Shown here: positions 1 through 8,972 of the stretch, in pieces | Layout: each line of letters begins with the position of its first letter | How positions within the stretch are numbered: the first letter of the stretch is position 1 | Origin: Ideonella livida | GTDB lineage: Bacteria > Pseudomonadota > Gammaproteobacteria > Burkholderiales > Burkholderiaceae_C | DNA length: 64,000 bases | Direction: 5' to 3' | Assembly: GCF_010499455.1 (NCBI RefSeq) | Contig: NZ_JAAGOH010000021.1 | Coordinates: forward strand, 22,497-86,496 | Notes under the pieces: model-generated | The model's input: the letters and a program-made list of their open reading frames with translations, nothing else | Told to the model about the DNA's origin: nothing | Database searches by the model: none | Translations under genes and position numbers: made by a program

Positions 1-852
1 CGGCGGCAGGAGATCCGGCAGGCCGAGCTGCAGGCGCGTCAGCAAGCGCTGACCCTGGAGCTGACCCAGCTGGACAGCCAGATTCGGTGGCACCAGGAAC
101 GCCTGGTGTTGGCAGAGCAGGCGCTTGCGCGCCTGCAGGACCTGCGGCAGGGGCAATTCGCCTCCGAGGCGCAGGTCCACGGCAAGACAGAGGACGTGTT
201 GGGTTTAAGAGCCGAAGGGGCGGGACTGGCGCGGCAGCGGTTGACGCTGCAGCGCGAGCTCCGCACCCTGCAGGCCGAGCTGCGCGGTGTCGAGCTGGAC
301 CGCCGTCGCGACGAAGAGCTCCTGCGCCGGGAAGGCGCGGAGGTGGCCGAGTTGGCCGCCCGCGAGACCCTGGCGGCCAGCCCCCGTGAACAGCGCGCGC
401 TCGCCCCCGTGGCGGGGCAGGTGGCCTTGCGCGCGCTCGAGCCCGGGCAACCCGTGCAGGCGGGGCAGACGGTGCTGAGCCTGTGGCCGGCCGGTCAGCC
501 GCTGCAGGCCTGGCTGTATGCGCCCTCCCGGGCCGTGGGCTTTCTGCAGGCCGGTCAGCCCGTGCGGCTGCGGGTGCAAGCCTATCCGTACCAGAAGTTT
601 GGCTGGGTGGCCGGCACGGTGCAGCGGGTGGCGCGCTCACCCCAGCCCGCGGCAGCCCTGCCGCCCTGGGTGTTGCCCGCCGCGGTGCCGGAGCCGCTCT
701 ACCGGGTGGTCGTCACGCTGGATCCAGCCGCCCTGGCCGCCACCGAGCGCCCGCTGCTGCCGGGCATGCGCCTGGAGGCCGACGTGGTGCTGGAGCAGCG
801 CCGCCTGATGGAATGGATGGCCGAGCCCCTGCTGGCCTGGTGGCGCCGATGA
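1..852 (+). CDS. HlyD-family periplasmic adaptor (type I secretion membrane fusion protein), 5' truncated by window
   Basis: The frame is open from base 1, so the N-terminal part with the membrane anchor lies outside the window; 283 residues are visible. The visible part begins with a long alpha-helical, Gln/Glu/Leu/Arg-rich coiled-coil region (about residues 1-125), as in the hairpin of HlyD-type adaptors. A lipoyl/barrel-sandwich segment follows (LAPVAGQVALRALEPGQPVQ) and then a beta-barrel (PVRLRVQAYPYQKFGWVAGT). It would bridge the inner-membrane exporter to an outer-membrane TolC-like channel. The stop overlaps the start of the downstream ABC exporter by four bases (ATGA), so the two are translationally coupled. 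Family assignment is firm; the exported substrate is unknown and not encoded in the window. Confidence 0.88.
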   Translation, partial: RRQEIRQAELQARQQALTLELTQLDSQIRWHQERLVLAEQALARLQDLRQGQFASEAQVHGKTEDVLGLRAEGAGLARQRLTLQRELRTLQAELRGVELDRRRDEELLRREGAEVAELAARETLAASPREQRALAPVAGQVALRALEPGQPVQAGQTVLSLWPAGQPLQAWLYAPSRAVGFLQAGQPVRLRVQAYPYQKFGWVAGTVQRVARSPQPAAALPPWVLPAAVPEPLYRVVVTLDPAALAATERPLLPGMRLEADVVLEQRRLMEWMAEPLLAWWRR

Positions 853-2975
853 CCTCTGAAGAGACGATGAAGGCCCTGGGCGCGCCGCGCCACCGGGTGC
901 CGGTGATCCTGCAGACCGAGGCCGCCGAGTGCGGCCTGGCCTGCCTGGCCATGGTGGCCGGGGCGCACGGCCTGCACACCGATCTGCCCACCCTGCGCCG
1001 GCGGTTCCAGCTCTCGCTCAAGGGGGCGACCGCCGCCGACGTCTGCGACATGGGGGCCGCCTTGGGGCTGGTGCCGCGCGCGCTGCGGGCCGAGCCCGAG
1101 CACCTGGCGCAGCTGCGCCTGCCCTGCATCCTGCACTGGGACCTCAACCATTTTGTGGTGCTGGTCGCCGTCAAGTCTGGCCAGGCGGTGGTGCACGATC
1201 CCGCCCGCGGCCTGCGGCGCATGGCCCTGGCCGAGCTGTCGGGGCATTTCACCGGGGTGGTGCTGGAGTTGGCGCCGGGGGCGGCCTTCCGACCGGGCCT
1301 GGACCGCCAGCGCATCACCATGACCGCCTTGATGGGGCGGGTCACCGGCTTGCGTCGGGCCCTGGCCCAGGTGCTGGTGCTGGCGCTGGCGCTGGAGCTC
1401 TTTGTGATGCTCTCGCCCTTCTTCCTGCAGTGGGTGGTGGACCAGGTGCTGGTCAGCGGTGAGCGGGAGTTGCTGCTCACCCTGGGGGTGGGCTTTGGCG
1501 GGCTGGTCTTGCTGCAGGCGGCCACCGCCTGGGCCCGGGGCTGGGCCTTGCTGCACATCAGCGCCAGCCTGCAGCTGCAATGGGTGGGCCATGTCTTCGC
1601 CCACCTGCTGCGCTTGCCGCTGGCCTGGTTCGAGCGGCGGCACACCGGGGATGTCTGGTCGCGCTTCGAGGCGGTGCAGGCCATCCAGAACCAGCTCACC
1701 CAGCGCTTTGCCGAAGCGGTGATCGACGGCCTGATGGTGCTGCTGACCCTGGGCCTGATGCTGCTCTACAGCCCGTTGCTGGCGGGGGTGGCCGCTGCCG
1801 CGGTGGCGCTCTACGCCCTGCTGCGTGCCGGTGTGGATGCCCGTCTGCGCGAGGCCACCGAGGAGGCCCTGGTGCACCGGGCCCGGCGCACCAGCCACTT
1901 CCTGGAGAGCCTGCGCGGCATGGCCACGCTCAAGCTCTTCAACGCCGAGGGCCTGCGCCAGTCGCGGTTCATGAACCTGATGGTCGACGAGCTCAACGCC
2001 GGCTTGGACGCCCGCCGCCTGGAGATGCTGCTGGCCACCGGCCACCGCCTGCTGTTCGGGTTGGAGCGGGTGCTGGTGGTGGGCCTGGGGGCTGGCCTGG
2101 TGCTGGACCAGCGCCTGTCCACTGGCATGCTGTTTGCCTTTCTGGCTTACCAGGAGCAGTTCGCCACCCGCACCAGCGCGCTGGTGGACAAATGGGGTGA
2201 ATGGCGGCTGCTGCGCCTGCAGGCCGAGCGTCTGGCCGACATCGTCATGACCCCGCCGGAGGAGGCGCAGGCGGTGGCCCCGCCGCGTGCGTCGCCGGGG
2301 CCGGCCGCGCTGGCGCTGTGTGGACTGCGCTTCCGCTATTCAGACCTGGAGCCCTGGGTGTTGGATGGGGTGGACCTGGAGCTGACGCCTGGGGAGTCGG
2401 TGGCCATCGTCGGTGCCTCGGGCTGCGGCAAGACCACCCTGGTCAAGTTGCTGCTGGGGGTGCATGCCCCGCAGGCGGGCGAGGTGCTGCTGGACGGGGT
2501 GCCGCTGGCCCGCTGGGGCCACCGCGCCTGGCGGGCGCAGTTGGGCACGGTGCTGCAGGAGGATGCGCTGTTTGCCGGCTCCATCGCCGACAACATCGTC
2601 TGCTTCTCGCCCGAGCCCGACGAGGCGCGGTTGCGCGAGTGCGCCCGGATGGCGGCCCTGGACGCCGACATTGAGGCCCTGCCCATGGGCTACGCCAGCC
2701 TGGTGGGCGACATGGGCACCGCCCTGTCGGGCGGACAACGCCAGCGCCTGCTGCTGGCCCGCGCGCTTTACCGGCAGCCACGCCTGCTGGTGCTGGATGA
2801 GGCCACCAGCGCCCTGGACGTGGAAGGCGAGCGCCTGGTCAACGCCGCGGTGCAGCGTCTGGCCCTGACCCGCGTCATCGTGGCGCACCGGCCGCAGACC
2901 ATCGCCTCGGCCGACCGGGTCATCGAACTGCGCGAGGGCCGGGTGGTGCGCGACGAGCGCCGCCCGCGCGCCTGA
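849..2975 (+). CDS. C39-peptidase ABC exporter (bacteriocin/RTX-type peptidase-containing transporter)
   Basis: 708 residues, ATG chosen because it overlaps the HlyD stop. The N-terminal C39 peptidase domain (about 15-140) has its catalytic set: Cys28 in TEAAECGLACLAM, His101 in DLNHFVVL and Asp117 in VHDPARG. It should cleave double-glycine leader peptides during export. A type 1 ABC membrane domain follows (about 165-450). The C-terminal ATPase has Walker A GASGCGKTT (from 522), signature LSGGQRQR and Walker B LLVLDEATSALD. Intact catalytic residues argue for a peptidase-active transporter rather than the C39-like HlyB type. No leader-peptide gene is seen downstream, so the substrate may lie upstream of the window. 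Confidence 0.92.
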   Translation: MTSEETMKALGAPRHRVPVILQTEAAECGLACLAMVAGAHGLHTDLPTLRRRFQLSLKGATAADVCDMGAALGLVPRALRAEPEHLAQLRLPCILHWDLNHFVVLVAVKSGQAVVHDPARGLRRMALAELSGHFTGVVLELAPGAAFRPGLDRQRITMTALMGRVTGLRRALAQVLVLALALELFVMLSPFFLQWVVDQVLVSGERELLLTLGVGFGGLVLLQAATAWARGWALLHISASLQLQWVGHVFAHLLRLPLAWFERRHTGDVWSRFEAVQAIQNQLTQRFAEAVIDGLMVLLTLGLMLLYSPLLAGVAAAAVALYALLRAGVDARLREATEEALVHRARRTSHFLESLRGMATLKLFNAEGLRQSRFMNLMVDELNAGLDARRLEMLLATGHRLLFGLERVLVVGLGAGLVLDQRLSTGMLFAFLAYQEQFATRTSALVDKWGEWRLLRLQAERLADIVMTPPEEAQAVAPPRASPGPAALALCGLRFRYSDLEPWVLDGVDLELTPGESVAIVGASGCGKTTLVKLLLGVHAPQAGEVLLDGVPLARWGHRAWRAQLGTVLQEDALFAGSIADNIVCFSPEPDEARLRECARMAALDADIEALPMGYASLVGDMGTALSGGQRQRLLLARALYRQPRLLVLDEATSALDVEGERLVNAAVQRLALTRVIVAHRPQTIASADRVIELREGRVVRDERRPRA

Positions 2976-2994
2976 AGCCCTGCGGCGCCGGACC

Positions 2995-3189
2995 TCAGCC
3001 CTTCTTCATCGGGCAGGTGTTCAGGCCGATCAGCGGGTAGAGCGGGCAGAAGCCCGCCAGGCCGGTGCCCAGCGGCACCAGGCCGATCCAGCCCCAGACG
3101 CCGACCGTGCCTGTGGCCGCCAGGGCCACCAGCGCCAGGCCGACCAGGATGCGGGCCATGCGGTCGATGCCGCCGACGTTGAGTTTCAT
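2995..3189 (-). CDS. DUF2892 small inner-membrane protein
   Basis: 64 residues starting MKLNVGGIDRMARILVG, with an AAGGAG ribosome site just upstream. Two hydrophobic segments (about 12-30 and 32-48) and a C-terminal FCPLYPLIGLNTCP motif with two cysteines are characteristic of the DUF2892/YgaP-like transmembrane family. Function is not established. It converges on the ABC exporter with only 19 bases between the stops, and lies downstream of a Crp/Fnr regulator on the same strand. That pairing recurs in betaproteobacteria and hints at redox or anaerobic control. Confidence 0.8.
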   Translation of the reverse strand: MKLNVGGIDRMARILVGLALVALAATGTVGVWGWIGLVPLGTGLAGFCPLYPLIGLNTCPMKKG

Positions 3190-3310
3190 GCGCGTGCTCC
3201 TTGTGGTTGGGAGGGTTGCCGCCCTCGCGGCATGTCCGCATGGTGCGCCGGCCGGGCGGCCTCGTCTGTGACCGCAGTCACCCAGCGTCTTCAGCGGCGG
3301 GGGGGCGTCT

Positions 3311-4009
3311 TCAGCCGCCCTGGGCCAGGCGGCGCAGGGCCGCGGCGTCCAGCAGCTCGATGCGCTCACGGCCCAGGCGCAGCCAGCCGCTGCGCTCGAA
3401 GCGCTTGAGCAGTCGGGTCACGATCTCGCGCACCGTGCCCAGCTCGTCGGCCAGGGCCTGGTGGGTGCAGCTCAGCACCGCCCCATGGCCCAGCAGCGCA
3501 CCGGCCAGACGCTGATCCAGCCGCTGGAAGGCCACCGCCTCGGCCAGGGCCATCAGGTCGGCCAGCCGGTCGGCGAAGATGCCGAAGACAAAGCGGCGGA
3601 AACCCGGGTCGTCCGTCCAACGTTCAAAGCCCGCCGGGCTGAGCACCACCAGCTCCGAGGCCAGGGTGCTGCGGCCGTGGGCGCTCAGCAGGCTCTGACC
3701 GAACAGGCAGGAGGTGGAGGCCACGCACAGCTCGCCCGGGCTGACCCGGTAGAGCTCCAGGCTGCGGCCGGTGGCGTGACCGCGGGCCACCCGCACCTCG
3801 CCCTCCAGCACCATGGGGAAACCCTGGCAGGGCACGCCCTCCTCAAACAGCGCCGTGCCCGCGGGCACCCGCAGGTGCAAGGCCTGGTGCGCCAGCACCC
3901 CGTTGCGCAGTGGTGCCGGCAGGGCGGCCACGGCGGGATAGCGCGCGCAAAGCCGTTCGGCCAGGGGGGCGGCGTTGGCCAGCGGGGCGGGGGCGGTGGG
4001 CTCCGACAT
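3311..4009 (-). CDS. Crp/Fnr-family transcriptional regulator
   Basis: 232 residues from the ATG at 4009; a TTG at 4054 would add 15 residues and cannot be excluded. The N-terminal half is a cyclic-nucleotide-binding-like beta-roll (LFEEGVPCQGFPMVLEGEVRV). The C-terminal half is a winged helix with recognition region LADELGTVREIVTRLLKRFE. It lacks the N-terminal cysteine cluster of FNR, so it is not an FNR-type [4Fe-4S] sensor; Cys residues sit in PCQGF and SCLFGQ instead. It probably controls the adjacent DUF2892 gene and possibly the divergent DUF2061 gene. Confidence 0.85.
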   Translation of the reverse strand: MSEPTAPAPLANAAPLAERLCARYPAVAALPAPLRNGVLAHQALHLRVPAGTALFEEGVPCQGFPMVLEGEVRVARGHATGRSLELYRVSPGELCVASTSCLFGQSLLSAHGRSTLASELVVLSPAGFERWTDDPGFRRFVFGIFADRLADLMALAEAVAFQRLDQRLAGALLGHGAVLSCTHQALADELGTVREIVTRLLKRFERSGWLRLGRERIELLDAAALRRLAQGG

Positions 4010-4078
4010 GCAGCGCAGTGTAGGGCGATGGGGGGGAACAGCGGCGTCAAACAAGAAAGACTATCAATGAATGAGATT

Positions 4079-4088
4079 CAATCGATTG
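4079..4088. promoter_or_regulatory. 10-bp perfect palindrome in Crp/Fnr-DUF2061 divergent region
   Basis: CAATCGATTG is self-complementary and sits in the only AT-richer patch between the divergent regulator and DUF2061 genes. It could be an operator for the Crp/Fnr protein, but it does not match the canonical TTGAT-N4-ATCAA spacing. Low confidence. Confidence 0.2.
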
Positions 4089-4171
4089 GATCAATTCTTC
4101 GCCTCGGCGCACACTGCCGCACCAACCGCCCCTCCCCACCCCATTCCCCCGACGTTTGCAGGAGAACTTCC

Positions 4172-4393
4172 ATGGCCAAATCCGCCGCTTTCGGTGTTGT
4201 GCATCTGGGCACGTCCTTTGGGGTGGGCTACGCGCTCACCGGCAACCTGGCCATCGCGGGGGCCATCACCCTGGTCGAGCCCCTGTGCAACACCGTGGCC
4301 CACTACTTCTTCGACCGCTGGTGGGAGCGCCGCCAGCCGGCCGCCGGCCCCGCAACCACGCCGGCACCGGTGCCGGCCCCGCAGCCTGCCTGA
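4172..4393 (+). CDS. DUF2061 membrane protein
   Basis: 73 residues, start supported by an AGGAG site about 8 bases upstream. The sequence KSAAFGVVHLGTSFGVGYALTGNLAIAGAITLVEPLCNTVAHYFFDRWW matches the DUF2061 family: two hydrophobic helices with conserved His and a VEP...NT..Y..HD-like end. A Pro/Ala-rich C-terminal tail follows. The function of the family is unknown. It is transcribed divergently from the Crp/Fnr regulator. Confidence 0.75.
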   Translation: MAKSAAFGVVHLGTSFGVGYALTGNLAIAGAITLVEPLCNTVAHYFFDRWWERRQPAAGPATTPAPVPAPQPA

Positions 4394-4464
4394 GCGCACG
4401 GCCGTTCACGCTTCTTCACGCCGCAGGCATGCGGGCCTTGCGCGGCCCGGCCAGCATGCGCGTC

Positions 4465-5274
4465 ATGTCCCTGCTCCGCCGCTTTTCCGGGCCTCAGGCC
4501 CAGCCCACAGACCTCCCGGTCTCGCCCAAGCTCAACCGCCGTGACAGCCTGCGCTGGCTGCTGGGCGGTCTGGGCCTGTCGATGGGCGGGTTGGCGGGTT
4601 GCGAGACCGCCACCACCGAAACCGCCTGGCTGCGGGTGGTCAATGCCACCACCAACTACACCACGGCCGACTTCTGGGTGGAAGGCTCCTTGGCCGTGTC
4701 CTCGCTGTCGCAGGGCGGTACCGCCTCGGCCTGGCTGGAGGTGGAGGCCGGCGATGTGCAGGTCAGCCTGCGCGCTGCCGGCGGCAGCAGCGACAAGTTC
4801 AGCAGCAGCCACAGCTACGACAGCGACAGCAGCACCACGCTGGTGGCCCTGGGCAGCCTGGGCAGCAGCACCGATGCCCTGACCTTCAAGTACCTGCCGG
4901 AGACCACCAGCGCCCCGGCCTCGGGCCTGGTGAAGGTGCGCGCCCTGCACGCCTGCGGCGGGCAGGGGCCGCTGAACGTCTACCTGACCGACACCGAGGC
5001 CAGCGCGTCCGACCTGGCCGACCTGGACCCCCTGGCCGACACCACCGTGCTGGAGGCCATGGGCAGTCTGGGCGGTTTCAGCAGTGTGGACGCCGGCACG
5101 CTTTGGCGGGTCTGGGTGACCAGCGAGGACGGCACCCTGCTGTTTGCCTCTCATGTCGACGGCTTCAGCCTGGGCGGTGGCAGTGTGGTGACGCTGGTGG
5201 TGGCACCGCCCGGGCCCACGGTGGGCGTGCTGGTGCAGCAGTCCAGCTCGCTGGTGCTGGCCAACTACGCCTGA
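4465..5274 (+). CDS. DUF4397-containing Tat/lipoprotein-like surface protein
   Basis: About 269 residues from the start chosen; in-frame ATGs at 4429 and 4456 are alternatives and none has a clear ribosome site. The N-terminus has a twin-arginine (NRRDSLRWLLGG) followed by a hydrophobic stretch and a lipobox ending GLAGC. It is therefore probably a Tat-exported lipoprotein. The mature part is Ser/Thr/Gly-rich and beta-like, with LRVVNATTNY and VKVRALHACGG openings resembling two DUF4397 repeats (immunoglobulin-like folds of cell-surface proteins). The role is unknown. Confidence 0.7.
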   Translation: MSLLRRFSGPQAQPTDLPVSPKLNRRDSLRWLLGGLGLSMGGLAGCETATTETAWLRVVNATTNYTTADFWVEGSLAVSSLSQGGTASAWLEVEAGDVQVSLRAAGGSSDKFSSSHSYDSDSSTTLVALGSLGSSTDALTFKYLPETTSAPASGLVKVRALHACGGQGPLNVYLTDTEASASDLADLDPLADTTVLEAMGSLGGFSSVDAGTLWRVWVTSEDGTLLFASHVDGFSLGGGSVVTLVVAPPGPTVGVLVQQSSSLVLANYA

Positions 5275-5411
5275 GCCGCGGCTTGGCAATCCGGCGTGCT
5301 GTCTTGATGTAGGTTCAGGTTCAGGTGCAGGCCCGGGCGTAGAGTGGATTTGCGGGCCCAGGCAGGTCCGCCACCGGATACCCCCGGGACCACTCAGAAA
5401 GGCACGACACG

Positions 5412-5633
5412 ATGTTCCCCGAATACCGCGACCTGATCACCCAGCTCAAGACCAGCGACCAGCACTTCGTGCACCTGTTCGACCGCCACAACGAGCTCGA
5501 CCAGCGCATCAAGAACATGGAAGCCCACATCGTGGGCGGCACCCCGGAGGAGATTGAGGTGCTCAAGAAGGAGAAGCTGGCACTCAAGGACCAGCTCTAC
5601 ACCGTGCTGCGCAAGGCCGCAGCCGCCGTCTGA
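5412..5633 (+). CDS. YdcH/DUF465 family small coiled-coil protein
   Basis: 73 residues, a near-complete match in character to the YdcH/DUF465 family: FPEYRDLITQLKTSDQHFVHLFDRHNELDQRI, then an acidic linker and KKEKLALKDQLYTVLR. Predicted as two antiparallel helices forming a coiled coil; cytoplasmic; function unknown. It stands alone and converges on the LysE gene. Confidence 0.85.
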   Translation: MFPEYRDLITQLKTSDQHFVHLFDRHNELDQRIKNMEAHIVGGTPEEIEVLKKEKLALKDQLYTVLRKAAAAV

Positions 5634-5643
5634 GCGGCCAGGA

Positions 5644-5660
5644 GCCCGGTGACACCGGGC
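5644..5660. terminator. Hairpin between convergent YdcH and LysE genes
   Basis: A perfect 7-bp stem GCCCGGT / ACCGGGC with a 3-base loop lies 11 bases past the YdcH stop and 20 before the LysE stop. Its position suits a shared bidirectional terminator, but there is no T tract on either side, so this is tentative. Confidence 0.4.
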
Positions 5661-5679
5661 CCCGGCCGGCGCAGGCCGC

Positions 5680-6315
5680 TCAGGCCCGCTTGAAGGTGGC
5701 CAGCACCGCGCCGGCCGCCACGAACAGGCCGCCGAAGGTGCGGTTCATCCACTGGATGTGGCGCGGCGAGCGCAGCAGGCCCAGTACCCGGGAGGCCAGG
5801 CCCACATAGCCGGTCATCACGCAGAACTCCACCAAGCCGAAGGTGACGCCGATGGTCAGGTACTGCGCCAGCAGCGGCCGGGCCAGGTCCAGGAACTGCG
5901 GCATCACCGCCAGCAGGAACACCGTGCCCTTGGGGTTGAGGGCGTTCACCGTCCAGCCGCGCAGCAGCAGGTGGCGGCGCAGGTGCGGATCGGGCTCGGC
6001 GCCCGCGCCGGCGGGCGCCTGAATGGGGCTGGCCGGCGAGCGCCACTGCTGGATGCCCAGCCACACCAGATACGCCGCGCCCAGCCACTTCACCACCGCG
6101 AAGGCCAGCTCCGAGGTGGCCAGCAGCGCGCCCAGGCCCACCCCCACCACCGCCAGCTGGGTGCACACGCCCAGTGCCAGGCCGAAGGCGATGGTCTGGC
6201 CCTGGCGAAAGCCGTGGTTCAGGCCCGCCCCCATGGCGGCGATGGCGCCCGGCCCGGGCGAGAGGCTGATCGCCACGGTGGCGATGAAGAAGGGCAGCCA
6301 GGTGGAGAAGTCCAT
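5680..6315 (-). CDS. LysE-family amino-acid exporter
   Basis: 211 residues beginning MDFSTWLPFFIATVAISLSPGPGAIAAMGAGL. The SPGPG motif in the first helix and GLNHGFRQG loop are hallmarks of the LysE/RhtB translocator family. About six hydrophobic segments are visible. It exports amino acids or related small molecules across the inner membrane; the substrate cannot be told from sequence. It lies about 60 bases downstream of a small membrane protein on the same strand. Confidence 0.88.
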   Translation of the reverse strand: MDFSTWLPFFIATVAISLSPGPGAIAAMGAGLNHGFRQGQTIAFGLALGVCTQLAVVGVGLGALLATSELAFAVVKWLGAAYLVWLGIQQWRSPASPIQAPAGAGAEPDPHLRRHLLLRGWTVNALNPKGTVFLLAVMPQFLDLARPLLAQYLTIGVTFGLVEFCVMTGYVGLASRVLGLLRSPRHIQWMNRTFGGLFVAAGAVLATFKRA

Positions 6316-6376
6316 GTCGGAGGTCCTGCAGATCGTCGAGGACGCCGCGTCCGCAGGCGCGGCGGTGAACCCCCGA

Positions 6377-6880
6377 TCATGCCCCCGCGCCGGCCTGCCC
6401 GCCAAGGGGCGGGCGGGGCCAGCCGCGCCAGAGCAGGGCGATGAACACCACCGGCAGGAAGGACGCCGTGCTGACCTGGGCCAGCGTCACCGTGCCGGCC
6501 CACAGGTAGGCCCAGGTGGCCAGGCCGTCGATGGCCTGGATGCCGATCATCGCGCCCAGCCAGGCGCGGTGGCGCCAAGGGTCGCGGGCCGCCAACAGCA
6601 TGCCCGCGCCCACCGCCAGAAAGCGTGCGCCCATCATGGCGAACATCCAGTGGGCCCAGCCCGGCACCGGCGGCAGCCCCAGGCTCTGCGCCATTTGGGC
6701 GGGGGCCAGCGTGAAGCCGGCACCCAGCACGAACTGCACCACGGCGATGAACCACAGCGTGCCGCGCAGCCAGCCCGTCGCCGGGAGGGCGGCCGATGCG
6801 GCCGTTGAGGTGGCCGCAGCCGCCGGCTGCGCGGTCTGCACGGGTGGGGTGGTGGCTTTGAAGGAGTACTCGAGGGTCAT
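6377..6880 (-). CDS. Hypothetical four-helix membrane protein
   Basis: 167 residues: an Ala/Pro-rich cytosolic N-terminus (about 1-35), then four hydrophobic stretches (TLWFIAVVQFVLGAGFTLA, WMFAMMGARFLAVGAGMLLAA, AWLGAMIGIQAIDGLATWAYL, TASFLPVVFIALLW). I do not recognise a named family. It is divergent from an HxlR-type regulator, so that regulator probably controls it. Confidence 0.65.
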   Translation of the reverse strand: MTLEYSFKATTPPVQTAQPAAAATSTAASAALPATGWLRGTLWFIAVVQFVLGAGFTLAPAQMAQSLGLPPVPGWAHWMFAMMGARFLAVGAGMLLAARDPWRHRAWLGAMIGIQAIDGLATWAYLWAGTVTLAQVSTASFLPVVFIALLWRGWPRPPLGGQAGAGA

Positions 6881-6990
6881 GGAGGTCAGGCCCCGCGAAG
6901 GGGGGTGCAGTGGAGGAATGCAGTCATGCTAGGCTCAATACTTCCTTTTAGGAAGTAAGCACTTTTTGGTAACCATGGCACCATGGCGAC

Positions 6991-7377
6991 ATGAACCTCA
7001 GCCCCTCTGACCCCCGTCAGGACCCGGCGCCGCCGGCTTGCGCCGACGACTGCCCCGTGCGCCGCTGCGCGCAGCTCATCGAGGGCAAATGGACCACGCA
7101 GATCGTGCGTGACCTGCTGCCCGGCACGCGCCGCTACTCCGAGCTGCTGGCCGGCTTGCCGGGCATCAGCCCCAAGGTGCTGGCCGAGCGCCTGCGCCTG
7201 CTGGAGCGCCACGGCGTGCTGGTGCGCACCGTCTTTGCCGAGGTGCCACCGCGCACCGAGTACACCCTCACCCCCTTGGGCCAGCAGCTGCGCGGGGTGA
7301 TCGCCGCCATGGCCGCCTTTGGTGCGCAGCTCACCGGCCTGACCGGGCCGCAGGCGACGGCTGGCGAGGCGGACTGA
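6991..7377 (+). CDS. HxlR-family winged-helix regulator
   Basis: 128 residues. The order CPVRRCAQLIEGKWTTQIVRDLLPGTRRYSELL, then GISPKVLAERLRLLERHGVLVRTV and PPRTEYTLTPLGQQL, is the diagnostic HxlR (MarR-like) winged helix. Cysteines in CADDCPVRRC could allow thiol-based redox sensing, as known for some members. It faces the membrane-protein gene across a 110-base AT-richer gap that must hold both promoters. Confidence 0.88.
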   Translation: MNLSPSDPRQDPAPPACADDCPVRRCAQLIEGKWTTQIVRDLLPGTRRYSELLAGLPGISPKVLAERLRLLERHGVLVRTVFAEVPPRTEYTLTPLGQQLRGVIAAMAAFGAQLTGLTGPQATAGEAD

Positions 7378-7405
7378 CCCGCGGCCAGCCGCCACAATCG
7401 CCGCC

Positions 7406-8779
7406 ATGTCCAAGGCCAAGACCCAGTACACCTGTTCCGAATGTGGCGGCACCAGCGCCCGCTGGCTGGGCCAGTGCCCGCAGTGCAAGGCCTGGAACAC
7501 GTTGGAGGAGACCGTGGTCGAGGCTGCGCCGGCCGTCGGCAAGAACCGCTTCCAGGCCCTGGCGGCCTCGCAGCCCGTGGCCACGCTCAGTGAGATCGAG
7601 GCCGGTGATGTGGCGCGCACGCCCACCGGCCTGGCTGAGTTGGACCGGGTGCTGGGCGGCGGCATCGTCGAAGGCGGCGTGGTGCTCATCGGCGGCGACC
7701 CGGGCATCGGCAAATCCACCCTGCTGCTGCAGGCGGTGGACGCGCTGTCCAGCCGGGTCAAGGTGCTCTATGTGACAGGAGAGGAGTCCACCGCGCAGGT
7801 GGCGCTGCGCGCCCGGCGGCTGGACCTGCCGGGCACGGCCGTGCGTGTGCTGGCCGAGATCAGCCTGGAGAAGATCCAGGCCACGCTGGCCGCCGAGAAG
7901 CCCGCCTTCTGCGTGATCGACTCCATCCAGACGCTGTATTCCGAGCAGCTCAGCTCCGCCCCGGGCTCGGTGGCCCAGGTGCGTGAATGCGCGGCCCAGC
8001 TCACCCGCACCGCCAAGGCCACCGGCTGCGCGCTGGTGCTGGTGGGCCATGTCACCAAGGAAGGCGCGCTGGCCGGGCCGCGCGTGCTCGAGCACATCGT
8101 GGACACGGTGCTGTACTTCGAGGGGGACACCCACAGCGCCTACCGCCTGGTGCGGGCCATCAAGAACCGCTTTGGCGCGGTCAACGAGATCGGCGTGTTC
8201 GCCATGACCGAGCGCGGGCTGCGCGGCGTCACCAACCCCAGCGCCATCTTCCTGTCCACCCACACCGAGCCGGTGCCGGGCGCCTGCGTGCTGGTCACGC
8301 TGGAGGGCACGCGGCCGCTGCTGGTGGAGATCCAGGCCCTGGTGGACGACGGCGGGCCCAGCCCGCGGCGCCTGTCGGTGGGCCTGGAGCGCGATCGCCT
8401 GGCCATGCTGCTGGCGGTGCTGCACCGCCACGGCGGCGTGGCCTGCGCCGACCAGGACGTCTTCGTCAACGCCGTGGGCGGCGTGCGCATCAGCGAGCCG
8501 GCGGCCGACCTGGCCGTGCTGCTGGCCATCCAGAGCAGCCTGCGCGGCCGCGCCCTGCCGCGTGGCTTCTTCGCCTTTGGTGAGGTGGGGCTGGCGGGTG
8601 AGGTCCGGCCGGCACCGCGCGGCCAGGAGCGCCTGAAGGAGGCCGCCAAGCTGGGCTTCAGTGTGGCGGTGGTGCCGCAGGCCAACCTGCCCAAGAAGCC
8701 CATCGAAGGCCTGACGATCCACCCGGTGGAGCGCATCGAGCAGGCCATCGACCTGCTGCGCAGCCTGGCTGACGCCTGA
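7406..8779 (+). CDS. radA: DNA repair protein RadA
   Basis: 457 residues, the usual RadA length. It has an N-terminal C4 zinc finger (YTCSECGG...CPQCKAW), Walker A GGDPGIGKST, the RadA-specific KNRFG motif in RAIKNRFGAVNEIGVFAM, and a C-terminal Lon-like domain (GGVRISEPAADLAVLLAIQSS). RadA is a RecA-related ATPase that drives branch migration in recombinational repair. It starts 28 bases after the HxlR gene and may be read from it, though the functions look unrelated. Confidence 0.96.
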   Translation: MSKAKTQYTCSECGGTSARWLGQCPQCKAWNTLEETVVEAAPAVGKNRFQALAASQPVATLSEIEAGDVARTPTGLAELDRVLGGGIVEGGVVLIGGDPGIGKSTLLLQAVDALSSRVKVLYVTGEESTAQVALRARRLDLPGTAVRVLAEISLEKIQATLAAEKPAFCVIDSIQTLYSEQLSSAPGSVAQVRECAAQLTRTAKATGCALVLVGHVTKEGALAGPRVLEHIVDTVLYFEGDTHSAYRLVRAIKNRFGAVNEIGVFAMTERGLRGVTNPSAIFLSTHTEPVPGACVLVTLEGTRPLLVEIQALVDDGGPSPRRLSVGLERDRLAMLLAVLHRHGGVACADQDVFVNAVGGVRISEPAADLAVLLAIQSSLRGRALPRGFFAFGEVGLAGEVRPAPRGQERLKEAAKLGFSVAVVPQANLPKKPIEGLTIHPVERIEQAIDLLRSLADA

Positions 8780-8972
8780 GCCCGGACTGGCCCTGCCGCA
8801 GAATGGCGAGTGGCGTCAAGTCGGGCCACCCCACGCCACTCAAAGTCACGGGCAAGGGATCCCCACAGTGCCAGGGGGCATGCCTGCGTCGTAGCATGCG
8901 CAACTGTGTTTCAGAAAGTTGCAGACTGCCGGAGGGCCGGCGGCTCGGGCGGCTTTCTCAGGAGTGGTGACG

